From NCBI GenBank assembly GCA_902364065.1, contig CABJCJ010000001.1, positions 140,310 through 204,309 of the forward strand: a stretch of 64,000 nt of DNA. The letters run 5' to 3'. A program made the position numbers and the translations under genes. Positions 41,532 through 51,000 of this stretch are shown one piece after another (position 1 is the first letter of the stretch; the number at the start of each line of letters is the position of its first letter). Origin of the DNA: Veillonellaceae bacterium SB90 (lineage in GTDB: Bacteria > Bacillota > Negativicutes > Selenomonadales > Selenomonadaceae). The notes under the pieces were generated by a model that did no database searches, was not told the DNA's origin, and was given only the letters and a program-made list of their open reading frames with translations.

Positions 41532-41559
41532 TTTTGTGTGACATCTTTTGTGTGATATC
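41532..41559. promoter_or_regulatory. Tandem 14-bp direct repeat upstream of the first LuxR-type regulator (candidate operator)
   Basis: TTTTGTGTGACATC (41532-41545) is followed immediately by TTTTGTGTGATATC (41546-41559), with one difference. The pair lies 33 bases before the regulator start codon, in an otherwise non-repetitive 230-base leader. Such spacing suits a dimeric or cooperative regulator, perhaps autoregulation. No clear -35/-10 pair was identified around it. Confidence 0.5.
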
Positions 41560-41591
41560 CCCCGCAGGCACTGGAAATGGAGGCGCGAATC

Positions 41592-42344
41592 ATGTTCATG
41601 GATGCAGAGAATTTCAAAGGGCAGGTTGAAATCCTGGCCCGTAACATCAATCACGATTTTTATGAAAAGCGCAAGACCATTGAGGAGCTCCTGGAACAGG
41701 CTGATCCGCACGGCTTCAGCTGGATTGGTTCGGCGGAGCATGAAATCTTTTACGATTTGAAATCTGCCAAGCGGTATTTTGCTGAGCAGCGCCGCAAGAT
41801 GGCAGTGCCTCCCATCGACATCCGCGATGAGAAGTATACGGCACAGCTGCTGACGCCGGAAGTCTGTGTGGTCATCTGCGAATACATCGTGGAGACGCCG
41901 CCGCAGACGGAGCAGATTATCAGCGAGCATCAGCGCGTGACGTTCGTCGTGCGTCAGGATGAAGACGGCAGAATATGGATTTGCCACATCCATACGTCGA
42001 ACCCCTGGGCTATCATGCGGCACGATGAATATTTCCCGACGAAGATCGGACGGCGCAATTATGAATACATGGAAGAGCTCATGCAGAAGCAGAAATTCAA
42101 GGAGATCAAGGAGCTGACGAAGCGTCAGAACCAGATTCTCTTCCAGATGATGCAGGGCAAGACGTATGCGCAGATTGCCGAGATCTTGGGCATCAAGGAG
42201 CGTACGGTGCGCTATCACATCACGGAGATCTGCAACCGCTATCATGTGGCGGGGCGCAAGCAGCTCATGGCATACCTCTTTGAGCGGTCTTCAGCGGCGG
42301 ATGAAAAGCCAGTGGTGTATGACAGCAGCATGGCAAAGAAATGA
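41592..42344 (+). CDS. NTF2/SnoaL-like domain plus LuxR-type HTH regulator, paralog 1
   Basis: A 250-residue protein. The C-terminal region from about residue 174 to 231 is a LuxR/GerE-type helix-turn-helix: LTKRQNQILFQMMQGKTYAQ, then IAEILGIKERTVRYHITEIC. The N-terminal 150 residues look like an NTF2/SnoaL-type cone fold (FSWIGSAEHEIFYDLKSAKR, and WICHIHTSNPW near 135), which may bind a small ligand or mediate dimer formation. ATG 41592 is chosen over 41577 because GGAGG (41579-41583) is perfectly spaced for it and the paralog starts the same way (MF-D-E-F). It lies upstream of tpsB-tpsA, so control of the adhesin genes is plausible but unproven. Confidence 0.8.
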   Translation: MFMDAENFKGQVEILARNINHDFYEKRKTIEELLEQADPHGFSWIGSAEHEIFYDLKSAKRYFAEQRRKMAVPPIDIRDEKYTAQLLTPEVCVVICEYIVETPPQTEQIISEHQRVTFVVRQDEDGRIWICHIHTSNPWAIMRHDEYFPTKIGRRNYEYMEELMQKQKFKEIKELTKRQNQILFQMMQGKTYAQIAEILGIKERTVRYHITEICNRYHVAGRKQLMAYLFERSSAADEKPVVYDSSMAKK

Positions 42345-42370
42345 GAGGAATCCTCCGGGTACGGCATATG

Positions 42371-42401
42371 AAACCAGCAGTCATAGCATAGCTGGTTTTT
42401 T
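42371..42401 (+). terminator. Rho-independent terminator between the paired regulators
   Basis: AAACCAGC (42371-42378) and GCTGGTTT (42391-42398) form an 8-bp stem with a 12-base loop, continuing into TTTTTT. The two regulators therefore belong to separate transcripts. Confidence 0.85.
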
Positions 42402-42406
42402 CTTTT

Positions 42407-42463
42407 CCCTGTCGTTTCCCTGTCGGTTATGACAGGGACGTGCAAAGCTGAATTTATTATAAT
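42407..42463 (+). promoter_or_regulatory. Promoter region of the second regulator with CCCTGTC repeats
   Basis: TATAAT at 42458-42463 is a perfect -10 box without a good -35 at 17 bases. Upstream, CCCTGTC occurs at 42407-42413 and 42418-42424, and its inverse GACAGGG at 42431-42437. The last two form a 7-bp palindrome with a 6-base spacer where a -35 box would be expected. This suggests an activator or repressor site. Confidence 0.5.
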
Positions 42464-42497
42464 GAAAGCAGAAACTGGGAAAGGGAGGATTTTTGCC

Positions 42498-43229
42498 ATG
42501 TTCACAGATCAAGAACGCTTTAAGCAACAGGCGATGGTCATAGCCCGCAATCTGACGCATGACTTTTATGAGAAGAAGAAATCGATGGAGGATATCCTGT
42601 CCGCAGCGGACCCGCATGGATTCAGCTGGATCGGTGCGGGGAAAGAAGAGGTCTTCTGTACCTTGAATAAAGCCCGGATTTATTTTGCCGAGCAGCGCCG
42701 GGAGAAGGCTGTGCCGCCCATTGAGATTCACAATGAAGTATATGAAGTGCAGCTGCTCGCACACGACATCTGCCTGGTCATCTGTGAATATCTGCTCAAT
42801 GTCACGCCGGAAACGGGACAGGTTCTGAGCGAATGGCAGCGCAAGACGATCATCGTACGGCAGGATGAGGAAGGCAAGTGTTTCATCAGTCATATCCATG
42901 CCTCCAATCCCTGGTCCCTGATGCATGACGAGGAATCCTTCCCAACCAAGATCGGCCGGCGCGATTTTGAATACATGACAGAATTGCTGCAGCAGAAGAA
43001 ATTCCAGGAAATCAGAGAGTTGACGAAGCGGCAGAATCAGATCCTTTTCCATATGGTCCAGGGCAAGACGTATCCGCAGATTGCCCTGGCACTTGGCATC
43101 ACGGAACGCACCGTGCGCTACCATGTCAACGAGATTTGTGCACGTTATAAGGTGTCGGGGCGCAAGCAACTCATGGCCTATCTCTTTGAGCAGGTCCTAG
43201 AGGCTAAGGAGGAAGTAAAGTTTTCATAA
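42498..43229 (+). CDS. NTF2/SnoaL-like domain plus LuxR-type HTH regulator, paralog 2
   Basis: A 243-residue paralog of the preceding gene, alignable over its whole length. The N-terminal domain shows FSWIGAGKEEVFCTLNKARI and CFISHIHASNPWSL. The C-terminal LuxR-type HTH begins near residue 174 (LTKRQNQILFHMVQGKTYPQ, then IALALGITERTVRYHVNEIC). The ATG at 42498 has GGGAGGAT upstream; the frame is open further 5' but without a ribosome site. tpsB follows 61 bases after its stop with no terminator, so cotranscription of this regulator with tpsB is possible. The pair appears to have arisen by tandem duplication. Confidence 0.8.
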   Translation: MFTDQERFKQQAMVIARNLTHDFYEKKKSMEDILSAADPHGFSWIGAGKEEVFCTLNKARIYFAEQRREKAVPPIEIHNEVYEVQLLAHDICLVICEYLLNVTPETGQVLSEWQRKTIIVRQDEEGKCFISHIHASNPWSLMHDEESFPTKIGRRDFEYMTELLQQKKFQEIRELTKRQNQILFHMVQGKTYPQIALALGITERTVRYHVNEICARYKVSGRKQLMAYLFEQVLEAKEEVKFS

Positions 43230-43290
43230 TAATCACAATATCGTCATCCTAGTGAATATACAAAGAGCAGGGTAGAAGGGGGATTCATCC

Positions 43291-44949
43291 ATGACGAATC
43301 AGCAGATTGCACGTTTACTTTTGACCATCATCCTGGGCGGCTGTGGCATGGCGGCAGCGGAAGCAGCACCAGATGTGCCGTCCGAGCGCCCGGACAGCTA
43401 TAACGATTCCGGTGTCCAGCTCAGCAGGACGCGCCAGTATCTCGAATATCAGTACACGCAGCGCCGCCTCGCGGAAGAACAGGCCGCTTCGAAGGTGGAG
43501 GGGGAGACACCCCAGGAGCCATCTGCGGAAGAGACTGTCACGTTCCATCTGAATCGCGTGGATATGCCGGCTTCAAGCGTCCTGAAGTCAGAAGACATTG
43601 AGGCAATCGCGCAGGAATACGTCGGCAAAGAGGTGAGCATCGAGGATCTTTATGCACTCGTGGCGAAAATCAACAAGCTCTATGATGCGAAGGGCTATCT
43701 GACCTGCCGCGCGTATCTGGCGCCGCAGACCATCCACGATGGCGTCGTGCGCATCGAGCTCATCGAGGGGAAGACAGGCGAGGTCAAGCTGCAGGGCAAT
43801 GCGACGACCAAGGATTATTATATCCGCGACCGCGTTTCGCTCAAGGAAGGCAAAGTGGCCAATGTCAATGAACTAAACCGCGATCTCCTGCGCTTCAATG
43901 CGACAAACGATGTCCAGCTGCGCATCGCCATGAAGGCTGGCACAGCAGCGGGCACGACGGATTACGTCATCACAGCCGTTGAGCCGCAGAAAGAAGTCTT
44001 CGGCATCATGGCCGATAACGCCGGTTATAAGACGAGTGGCCTTTATCGCAGCGGCATCTACTGGCAGGACCGCAGCCTGACGGGCAATCGCGATTCCCTG
44101 TTCCTCAGCACCTTGTTCTCACAGGGGACGAAATCCTTTGCTGGCACGTATATGGTGCCTATTGACCATCAGGGTAGCAAGGCCGGGCTCTCGTACAGCA
44201 CGAACAGCGTCCACATCACGGATGGCGCGCTGGAACCGTTGCAGGTACGAGGCCATTCGTATGCCTACGACCTGTTCCTGACGACACCGGTGAAGACGAC
44301 AGAAACGGTCAAATCGGAAATCGGCCTTGACTACAATTACCAGAGTTCCCATACGAGTTTTTACGGCATGCCCTGGGTCAACGACCGGCTGCACAGTTTC
44401 CAGATCTTCTACGATCAGATTGATTACGGCCGTTCGACCATCTGGTATCAGAAGCATGGCTACAGTTTCGGCCGCTACACGAACATAGAGGATACGAGCC
44501 GCACCTATGGCAAGTACGAGCTCACGACCTTGTTCCAGAAGCATTTCCGTCATGGCCAGTCGTGGAATCTGCGTTTTGACGGGCAGCTCTCGAGCACGCA
44601 GTACCTGCCTTCGGCGGAGATGTTCTACCTCGGTGGCATGTACAGCGTCCGCGGCTACAAGGAGAGCCTCATTGGCGGCGACGGCGGTTTCCTCGCCGGT
44701 GCTGAGTACAACTGGCCCATCGCGAAGAACCATCAGGTCCAGGCCTATGTTTTCCTTGACGGCGGCCGCGTCTGGGGCAGCAGTGCCTTCGGCGATCGCA
44801 GCCTCGTTGGCACGGGCTTCGGCATCAAGGGCAATCTCGGCGAGCACCTCTACCTCAATACGGCCCTGGCATTCCCCTTGGTCCGTACCATCAACGACGA
44901 GGAACAGAGCCGGGCACGCGTCCATTTCTCGCTGAACGGCACGTTTTGA
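43291..44949 (+). CDS. TpsB outer-membrane transporter (ShlB/FhaC/HecB family)
   Basis: A 552-residue two-partner secretion pore that exports the TpsA protein across the outer membrane. A signal peptide (about residues 1-25, ending AEAAP) leads to a Gln/Arg/Ala-rich linker. A POTRA_2 domain is near 85-160 (VTFHLNRVDMPASSV ... AYLAPQTIHDGVVRIELIEG), and a 16-strand barrel domain follows to the end. The family VRGY motif that plugs the pore (loop L6) is MYSVRGYKESLIGGDGGF near 449. FLDGGRVWG near 487 and the final strand ending in Phe (SLNGTF) support correct insertion by BamA. It proves the host has an outer membrane. The ribosome site is AAGGGGGA. tpsA follows 62 bases downstream. Confidence 0.95.
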   Translation: MTNQQIARLLLTIILGGCGMAAAEAAPDVPSERPDSYNDSGVQLSRTRQYLEYQYTQRRLAEEQAASKVEGETPQEPSAEETVTFHLNRVDMPASSVLKSEDIEAIAQEYVGKEVSIEDLYALVAKINKLYDAKGYLTCRAYLAPQTIHDGVVRIELIEGKTGEVKLQGNATTKDYYIRDRVSLKEGKVANVNELNRDLLRFNATNDVQLRIAMKAGTAAGTTDYVITAVEPQKEVFGIMADNAGYKTSGLYRSGIYWQDRSLTGNRDSLFLSTLFSQGTKSFAGTYMVPIDHQGSKAGLSYSTNSVHITDGALEPLQVRGHSYAYDLFLTTPVKTTETVKSEIGLDYNYQSSHTSFYGMPWVNDRLHSFQIFYDQIDYGRSTIWYQKHGYSFGRYTNIEDTSRTYGKYELTTLFQKHFRHGQSWNLRFDGQLSSTQYLPSAEMFYLGGMYSVRGYKESLIGGDGGFLAGAEYNWPIAKNHQVQAYVFLDGGRVWGSSAFGDRSLVGTGFGIKGNLGEHLYLNTALAFPLVRTINDEEQSRARVHFSLNGTF

Positions 44950-44953
44950 TTGC

Positions 44954-44979
44954 ATGAATCGCATAGACGGATGAATCGC
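44954..44979 (+). repeat. Short direct repeat between tpsB and tpsA
   Basis: ATGAATCGC occurs at 44954-44962 and 44971-44979 in the 62-base gap, flanked by TTGCA (44950-44954) and TGCAA (44981-44985). No terminator or promoter is evident, so tpsB and tpsA are probably one transcript. The role of the repeat, if any, is unknown. Confidence 0.4.
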
Positions 44980-45011
44980 TTGCAACTCAATCTATCTAAA
45001 AGGAGGCCATC

Positions 45012-48000
45012 ATGAGTTATTCACGTCATATCAACCGAAAAAATGAGCGCCTTGGCGCCAAGAATAAAAGAGAAGCCGAGATAAGTCAGTTGACGCATAA
45101 GGTGCTGTCGACGCTGCTGGCCGCAGGGCTCGTGATGAGCCCTACAGCTGTTTTCGCAGCTGATACTTCGCAAATCACGCGTGCCAATGGGGACGACTAT
45201 GTGGCAGACAAGAATGGCGTATTCAATATCTACGCCCAGCAGTATAACGGTAAGAACAATGCCGTCAATCAGTTTAAGAATTTCCAGCTGGGTGCCAATC
45301 AAATTGCCAATATGTATTTCCATACGGAAAAAGACAGTCGGGAAGCACTGAATCTGTTGAACTTCGTGGATACCCGCATCGACATCAATGGTACGCTCAA
45401 TGCCATCCGCAATAAGCAGATCGGCGGCAACCTGTTTTTCCTGAGCCCCGGCGGCATGGCCGTCGGCAAGAGTGGTGTCATTAATACGGGGTCACTCTAT
45501 GTGATGGCTCCTTCCTGGTCCCAGGATCTGCTGGATAAAGATCAGAGATCCTATGAAATCCTGAAGGGTAACTTTGCTACAGGAAATTATGGGGATACAG
45601 AACTGGAAGCCATTCAGAATGGGTCTGCCAACATCCGAATCAATGCCAGCGGTACCATCAGCGTGCTGGGCAAGATCAATGCCACCAATGAAGTGAAGCT
45701 CTATGCCGGCAAAGTGGCGGTGGGCAAGAACCTGACCGATGATACCATCGGTGGTACGGCCGCCGGCGACATCGTAAAAGAAGCGGCCATCACCACGGGC
45801 GTCGCTGATTTCTCCCAGATGGTGAAGTTGAGCGACCAACAACAGAAAGACATGGGACTGACGACCAAGCTGACCGCGGCCCAGGACGGCAGCGGGGACG
45901 TGGTCCTGTCCGCCCGGTCCGACGCGGCCAACAGCCTGGATCAGGCCTTCAATGACCTGGTGAACACCACCGGGGTTTTGGGCGGCACGGATATCAATAT
46001 ACCCAAGACCATCACGGCCAGCGTGGAAAATTATGGCACCGTGACGGCCGCCGGGGACGCCACCCTGACTGCCAAAGCTACCAATGGTTATTTCAAGGAA
46101 GAGGAGGAAACGTATTCCAGCAATGCCAGTGGCTTTGCCCAGACTGTGGCCAAAGTGGACGTGCAGGGGAATGTGACTGCTAAGGGCGCCGTGGACATGA
46201 AGGCCAGCGCCGACAATACTTATGTGGATAGCGGCAATTCCCTTACGGATAAACTGGGTGATACCCTCAGTTACGTGGTGCCGGTGAGCGCCAATGTGAT
46301 GCTGCTGAAAAACGAAGCCAGCGTCACCGTTGGGAAGGATGCCACGGTCACCGGGGATGCGGTGAAGGCGGAGGCTGAGGCCAACCTGGACGGCACCGCC
46401 GGTACGGTGGCGGCCGGCAAAAAATATCTCAAAAAGATCCCCAGTGAAATTCCAGCTGCCGGGGTGAGCTATGCCCAGGTGGACAACAACGCCACCGTCC
46501 AGATTGACGGCATGGTAAAGGCCACCGGCCAGGATACCACGGACCGTGACGGCAACAAGCAGGAAGCCCTGCAGGTGGAGGCTAACGCCACTTCTTCCGT
46601 GACCAACAGTGCCAATGCCTTGGTCAGCGCCGGCCTGCTGGGTGCTGGTTCTTCCAGCATTGTGACCGCTGTGGCGGTGACCAACAGCGACAATAATGCC
46701 CAGATCAAGGTGAACGGTACGGCAGAAGCCCAAAAGGGCAGCGTGAAGATGGACGCGGACGCCACCCAGAGCCTGAACACGGCGGCAGCCGCCCAGGCAC
46801 CGGATACCGCCGTGGGTACGGCAGCTGTGGATGTAATCGTCCACGATGGGGATGCCTCCATCGATGTACAGGGAACGGTGAAGGCTGACCAGGATGTGAC
46901 CCTTACGGCCACCAACCATACGGCGGAAAATACCCACAGCGCCAACAACAACCTGGGGCAGGGCAAGTTCAAGGCCCAGCTCATGAAAGGGGTTATGAAG
47001 GCCGCTGATGTGCAGGGCATCGTAGCCAAGGTCAAGGAAAATCCCCTGGTAAAGGACGCCATGAGCAAGGCTTCCAAAAATACGGGTACGCCTGCTTCCA
47101 GCGGCTCCACCAGTTCCAAATCCCTGACGGATACCCTAGGTAACACCCTGTCCGCCGGGGCTGCCATTACCGTGGCCGACGAAACAACTACGGCCCGGGT
47201 GAAATTTGGCAAAAATTCGGTGACGGAAGCCAAGAACGGCTCTCTGGAGGTTTCGGCCAACAATACGGTGTATGATACCCTGCTGACCGCTTCCGGCGTC
47301 ACCAGTACCTTCAAGAATACGGACAGCGATTCTGATACGGTGACCATAGCCGTAGGGACGGTGTTCGGGGGCATGAAGAATTCGGCCAGCGTTACGGTGG
47401 AAGACGGAACGAAAGACCAGAAAGCCCAGCTGAAGGCAGGGAAGGACCTTTCCTTGAAGACCAGCACCCGGATGGATTACAACCGGGTGACGGAAATCAA
47501 GAAAGGGCTGGATGAGAGCCTCCAGGCTGTGAAAGCAGCCGCCGAAGACATGAAGAACTGGGAGGAGCTCGGTGAATTCGGTGACCTGAAGACCATCTAT
47601 GACAATCTGGTGACCCTGGAAGGGAAACTGGAAAATATGAGCATCACGTTCTACGAGAACTATCTGAAGCACACCCCCGACGGGACGAACCTGACCGCGG
47701 AGGGTACTCTCAATGAAGTGACGAACCTGGCGGCTACCGGCTGGGATCTGTACAACCAGTTCCTGGAACTGCAAAATGCGGCTATGGACCTCTATGCGGA
47801 TATCCAGGCCCAGGATCCTCTTTTCCAAGCCAAGCAAGAGCTGCGGGATAAGGTGACGAACCTGCTGGCCAGCCCCATGGATGTGGTCAGTTCCTCCATG
47901 GAATACCTGAGCCCCAACAACTATGCCAATATCTCGGCGGCGGCTTCGGCCAAAGGCGGCGCAGACACGGCCGTGGCTACGGCGGCTTCCGTCACCGTTT

Positions 48001-51000
48001 CGGATTTCAACTTCGACAGCCAGGTGAAAGTGGGGAAAAATGCCCAGCTGACCGCCGGAGATACCCTGAAACTGCAGGCGGATGAAGCCATCAAAGACGT
48101 GACCATGACCGGCAAGAGCAAATTCTGGCTGAACAATGCGGCCACCGGCAAATCGGACGGGGTGGGGATCGGCGGCAGTTTCGACTACCAGGATTTCGAC
48201 AACGCTACCCTGGTCCAGGTGGATAAGGGTGCCAGCCTGACGGCCGGGGATATGGCCCTTGCCAGCAACTCTGACGTGTTCCATACCGGGGTCATGCTGT
48301 CTGCCGGCAAGGCGGACGGCTCGGCCATCAGCGGCATGATGGCCCTGACCAACAGCGACAGTTCCAACCAGGTGCTGGTGGATAAGGACGCCCTGCTGAA
48401 GGCCGTGAAAGATGAGGCCAACAATCGCAAGGGCAGCATTGCCATCACCGGGTACAACAATACCAACGTGAACAATGCCATCCTGTCCCTGTCGGCGGGG
48501 AGTGGAGCAGCGGCAGCCGGAATCGCCGTGGCGGTGAACAACATCGACGTGACCAACCGGGCTGCGGTGGAAAACATCACCACCGCTGATGATGACGATG
48601 ACAAAGGCCAGATCGAAGCCGCCTCCCTCCAGGTGAATGCAGAGACCACCGGCCTGATGAACGCCGTGAGCGTGGCCGGAGGCGTGACCTCCAGCGGCAC
48701 GGATCCGGAAAAAGGCAAGACGGAAAAGGGCGGCATGGGCAGCGTGGGCAACCTGTTCGGCAAGGTGACGAACCCTGTGGGGACCGTTACTTCTGCCGTA
48801 GGGACCGTTTCCAATAAAGTGAAGGATGCCATCACCTGGGTGAACACCGGCGGCAAGAGTCAGGGCGGTACCCAGACCGCAGTGCCCACCCAGTCGGATA
48901 CGGCGCCTTCCTTCAGCCTGGCCGGGGCCGGGAGCCTTTCCCTGAATCTGGTGGACGATACCACCCAGGCGGTGGTGGACGGCGCCACGGTGAAACTCAA
49001 TAACGACGGGGCCATGAGCGTGGGCGCCCGGGATACGGCCTATGTGGGGGCTTACAGCGGCGGTGCGGCCATTTCCCTGCGCAAGGGCAAGGGCAGCCAG
49101 GACAACACCAGTGTGGCCTTCAGCGGTGCCGTGGGCATGAACTCCATCGACAATACCATCGAAGCCGCCGTGCGCAACAGCACCCTGACCGGGGTGAAGA
49201 GCCTGGACATCGAAGCCCTGAGCGGCGGTACCTCCGTAGCGGCCGGTACGGCCCTGGCCCTCACCAAGAGTGGCCAGGCCGGCAACAACTTCGCCGGCGG
49301 GGCTTCGGCTTCGGTGAACCTGATCGACAAGGACGTCAAGGCTCTGGCGGAAAACAATGCAGTGACCGGAAAATCGGCCACGGAAAAAGCAAACGTCGAC
49401 GTGACGGCCTACGAAAGCGACCTGCAGATCACCGGCGGCGTCAATGCGGACGTGGCCATCGGCGGCGGCAATGCAGCCGGCGGCAGCCTGACCGTGGCCA
49501 ACATCAAGAATAACCTGGAAGCCGGGATCCACGGCGGCACCTATACCAACATCGAGGATACCCAGGTGCAGGGCCTTCTGGCCACCAAACAGATTTCGGC
49601 AGCCATCTCGGCCGGCGTGGCTGTGGGCGGCAACGGTACGGACAATGCCTTCACCGGTGCCATGCTCTACAACGGGCTGCACAATACGGTGAGCGCGGAC
49701 ATTGCGGATGGCGCCAACATCACGGCGGATTCCATTGCCGTGAAAGCCCACGATACCACCAGCGGTTCGGCTGAAGCCAAGCCTTATGAGGATAAACTGG
49801 GCACCTATCGGGTGAAGGAAAGCCTGCTCCAGGATGCAGGGGTGGATACGGACGGTTCTTCCTATTACAAGACCTCCGATGCTAAAAATGGCCTGGATAC
49901 AGCCGGTGAAAAAGTGGACTTCGACGGCAACAAGGGCAGCCTCAGCGTGGGCGCCGCCTTTGTGGTGGCCGGGTCCAAAGACAATGCGGCCGGCGCGGCG
50001 GTGAACGTGGCCAACCTGGACAATACCTTTACGGCCAAAATCGATGGAGCGACCCTGACGGCCGGTACCATCGCCTCCCAGGCCGAAGCGGACAGCCTGG
50101 CGGTGAACGTGACCGCCGGTGTGGCCGCCGGCTCCAAGGACTTCGGCGGCATGGGCAGCGTGACCTGGCAGGATCAGGACAACCGGATCCAGTCCCAGGT
50201 GACGGATTCCGCCCTGACCACGGATGACCTGAAGGTGCATGCGTCCAGCAATGCCCAGGCCGTGAACGTGGCCGGTTCCGTGGCCTACGGCAAGACGGCA
50301 GGTGTGGGGGCCGCCCTGGCTTACAATGGGCTGGACAACCATATCGGCGCCTACCTGGCCGGAGGCAGCGTAACGGCGAAGACCCCGTCCACTGGCGTGA
50401 GCGTGGATGTGGAAGGCAAGAATACGGGCAAGATCTACGGCCTGGGGGCTGCGGTGGCGGCCAGCCAGACGGCAGCCGTGAACGGGACCGTGGTGGTGAA
50501 CCACGGCGGCAGTGACACGGAAGCCGCTGTAGGGGAAGTGCGCCCTGAAGACGGAAACAACACCGTAAAAGCAACCGCAATCGCAAACGCCAAAGCCGTG
50601 AAAGTGAAAGCGGAAAGCGACGATGTGCGGGTGGCTGCTGCCGGGAACGTCAGTGCCAGCGGCAAGGTGGCCCTGGGCGGCGCCGTGGCCTACAACGATG
50701 TGGGCGGTGCTTCCGCCAGCACGGAAAAAGCCAGCCAGAAGACCCGGGCAGTCCTGAACAAAACCACCCTGACCCATGTGACCAGCGGGAGTACGTCTGT
50801 ACAGGCGGTGGATGATTCCACCCTGACCACGGCGGCTGTGGGCGTGGGCGGTGCCGGCAAGGTGGCCGTCCAGGGGGCAGCTGCCACGGCCCTGGTGAAC
50901 AAGGCTGTGACGGCGGAAGTACAGGACAGCACGGTTGATAAAGATACGGATAAAGGAGCCTATGTGACGGTCCAGGCGGACAGCAAGAGCACCATCAACA

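Noticed and set aside
43315..43340. Lipoprotein signal (lipobox) in TpsB
   Set aside because: LGGC within the signal peptide loosely resembles a lipobox, but the AEA-AP signal peptidase I site and the known TpsB topology fit better.
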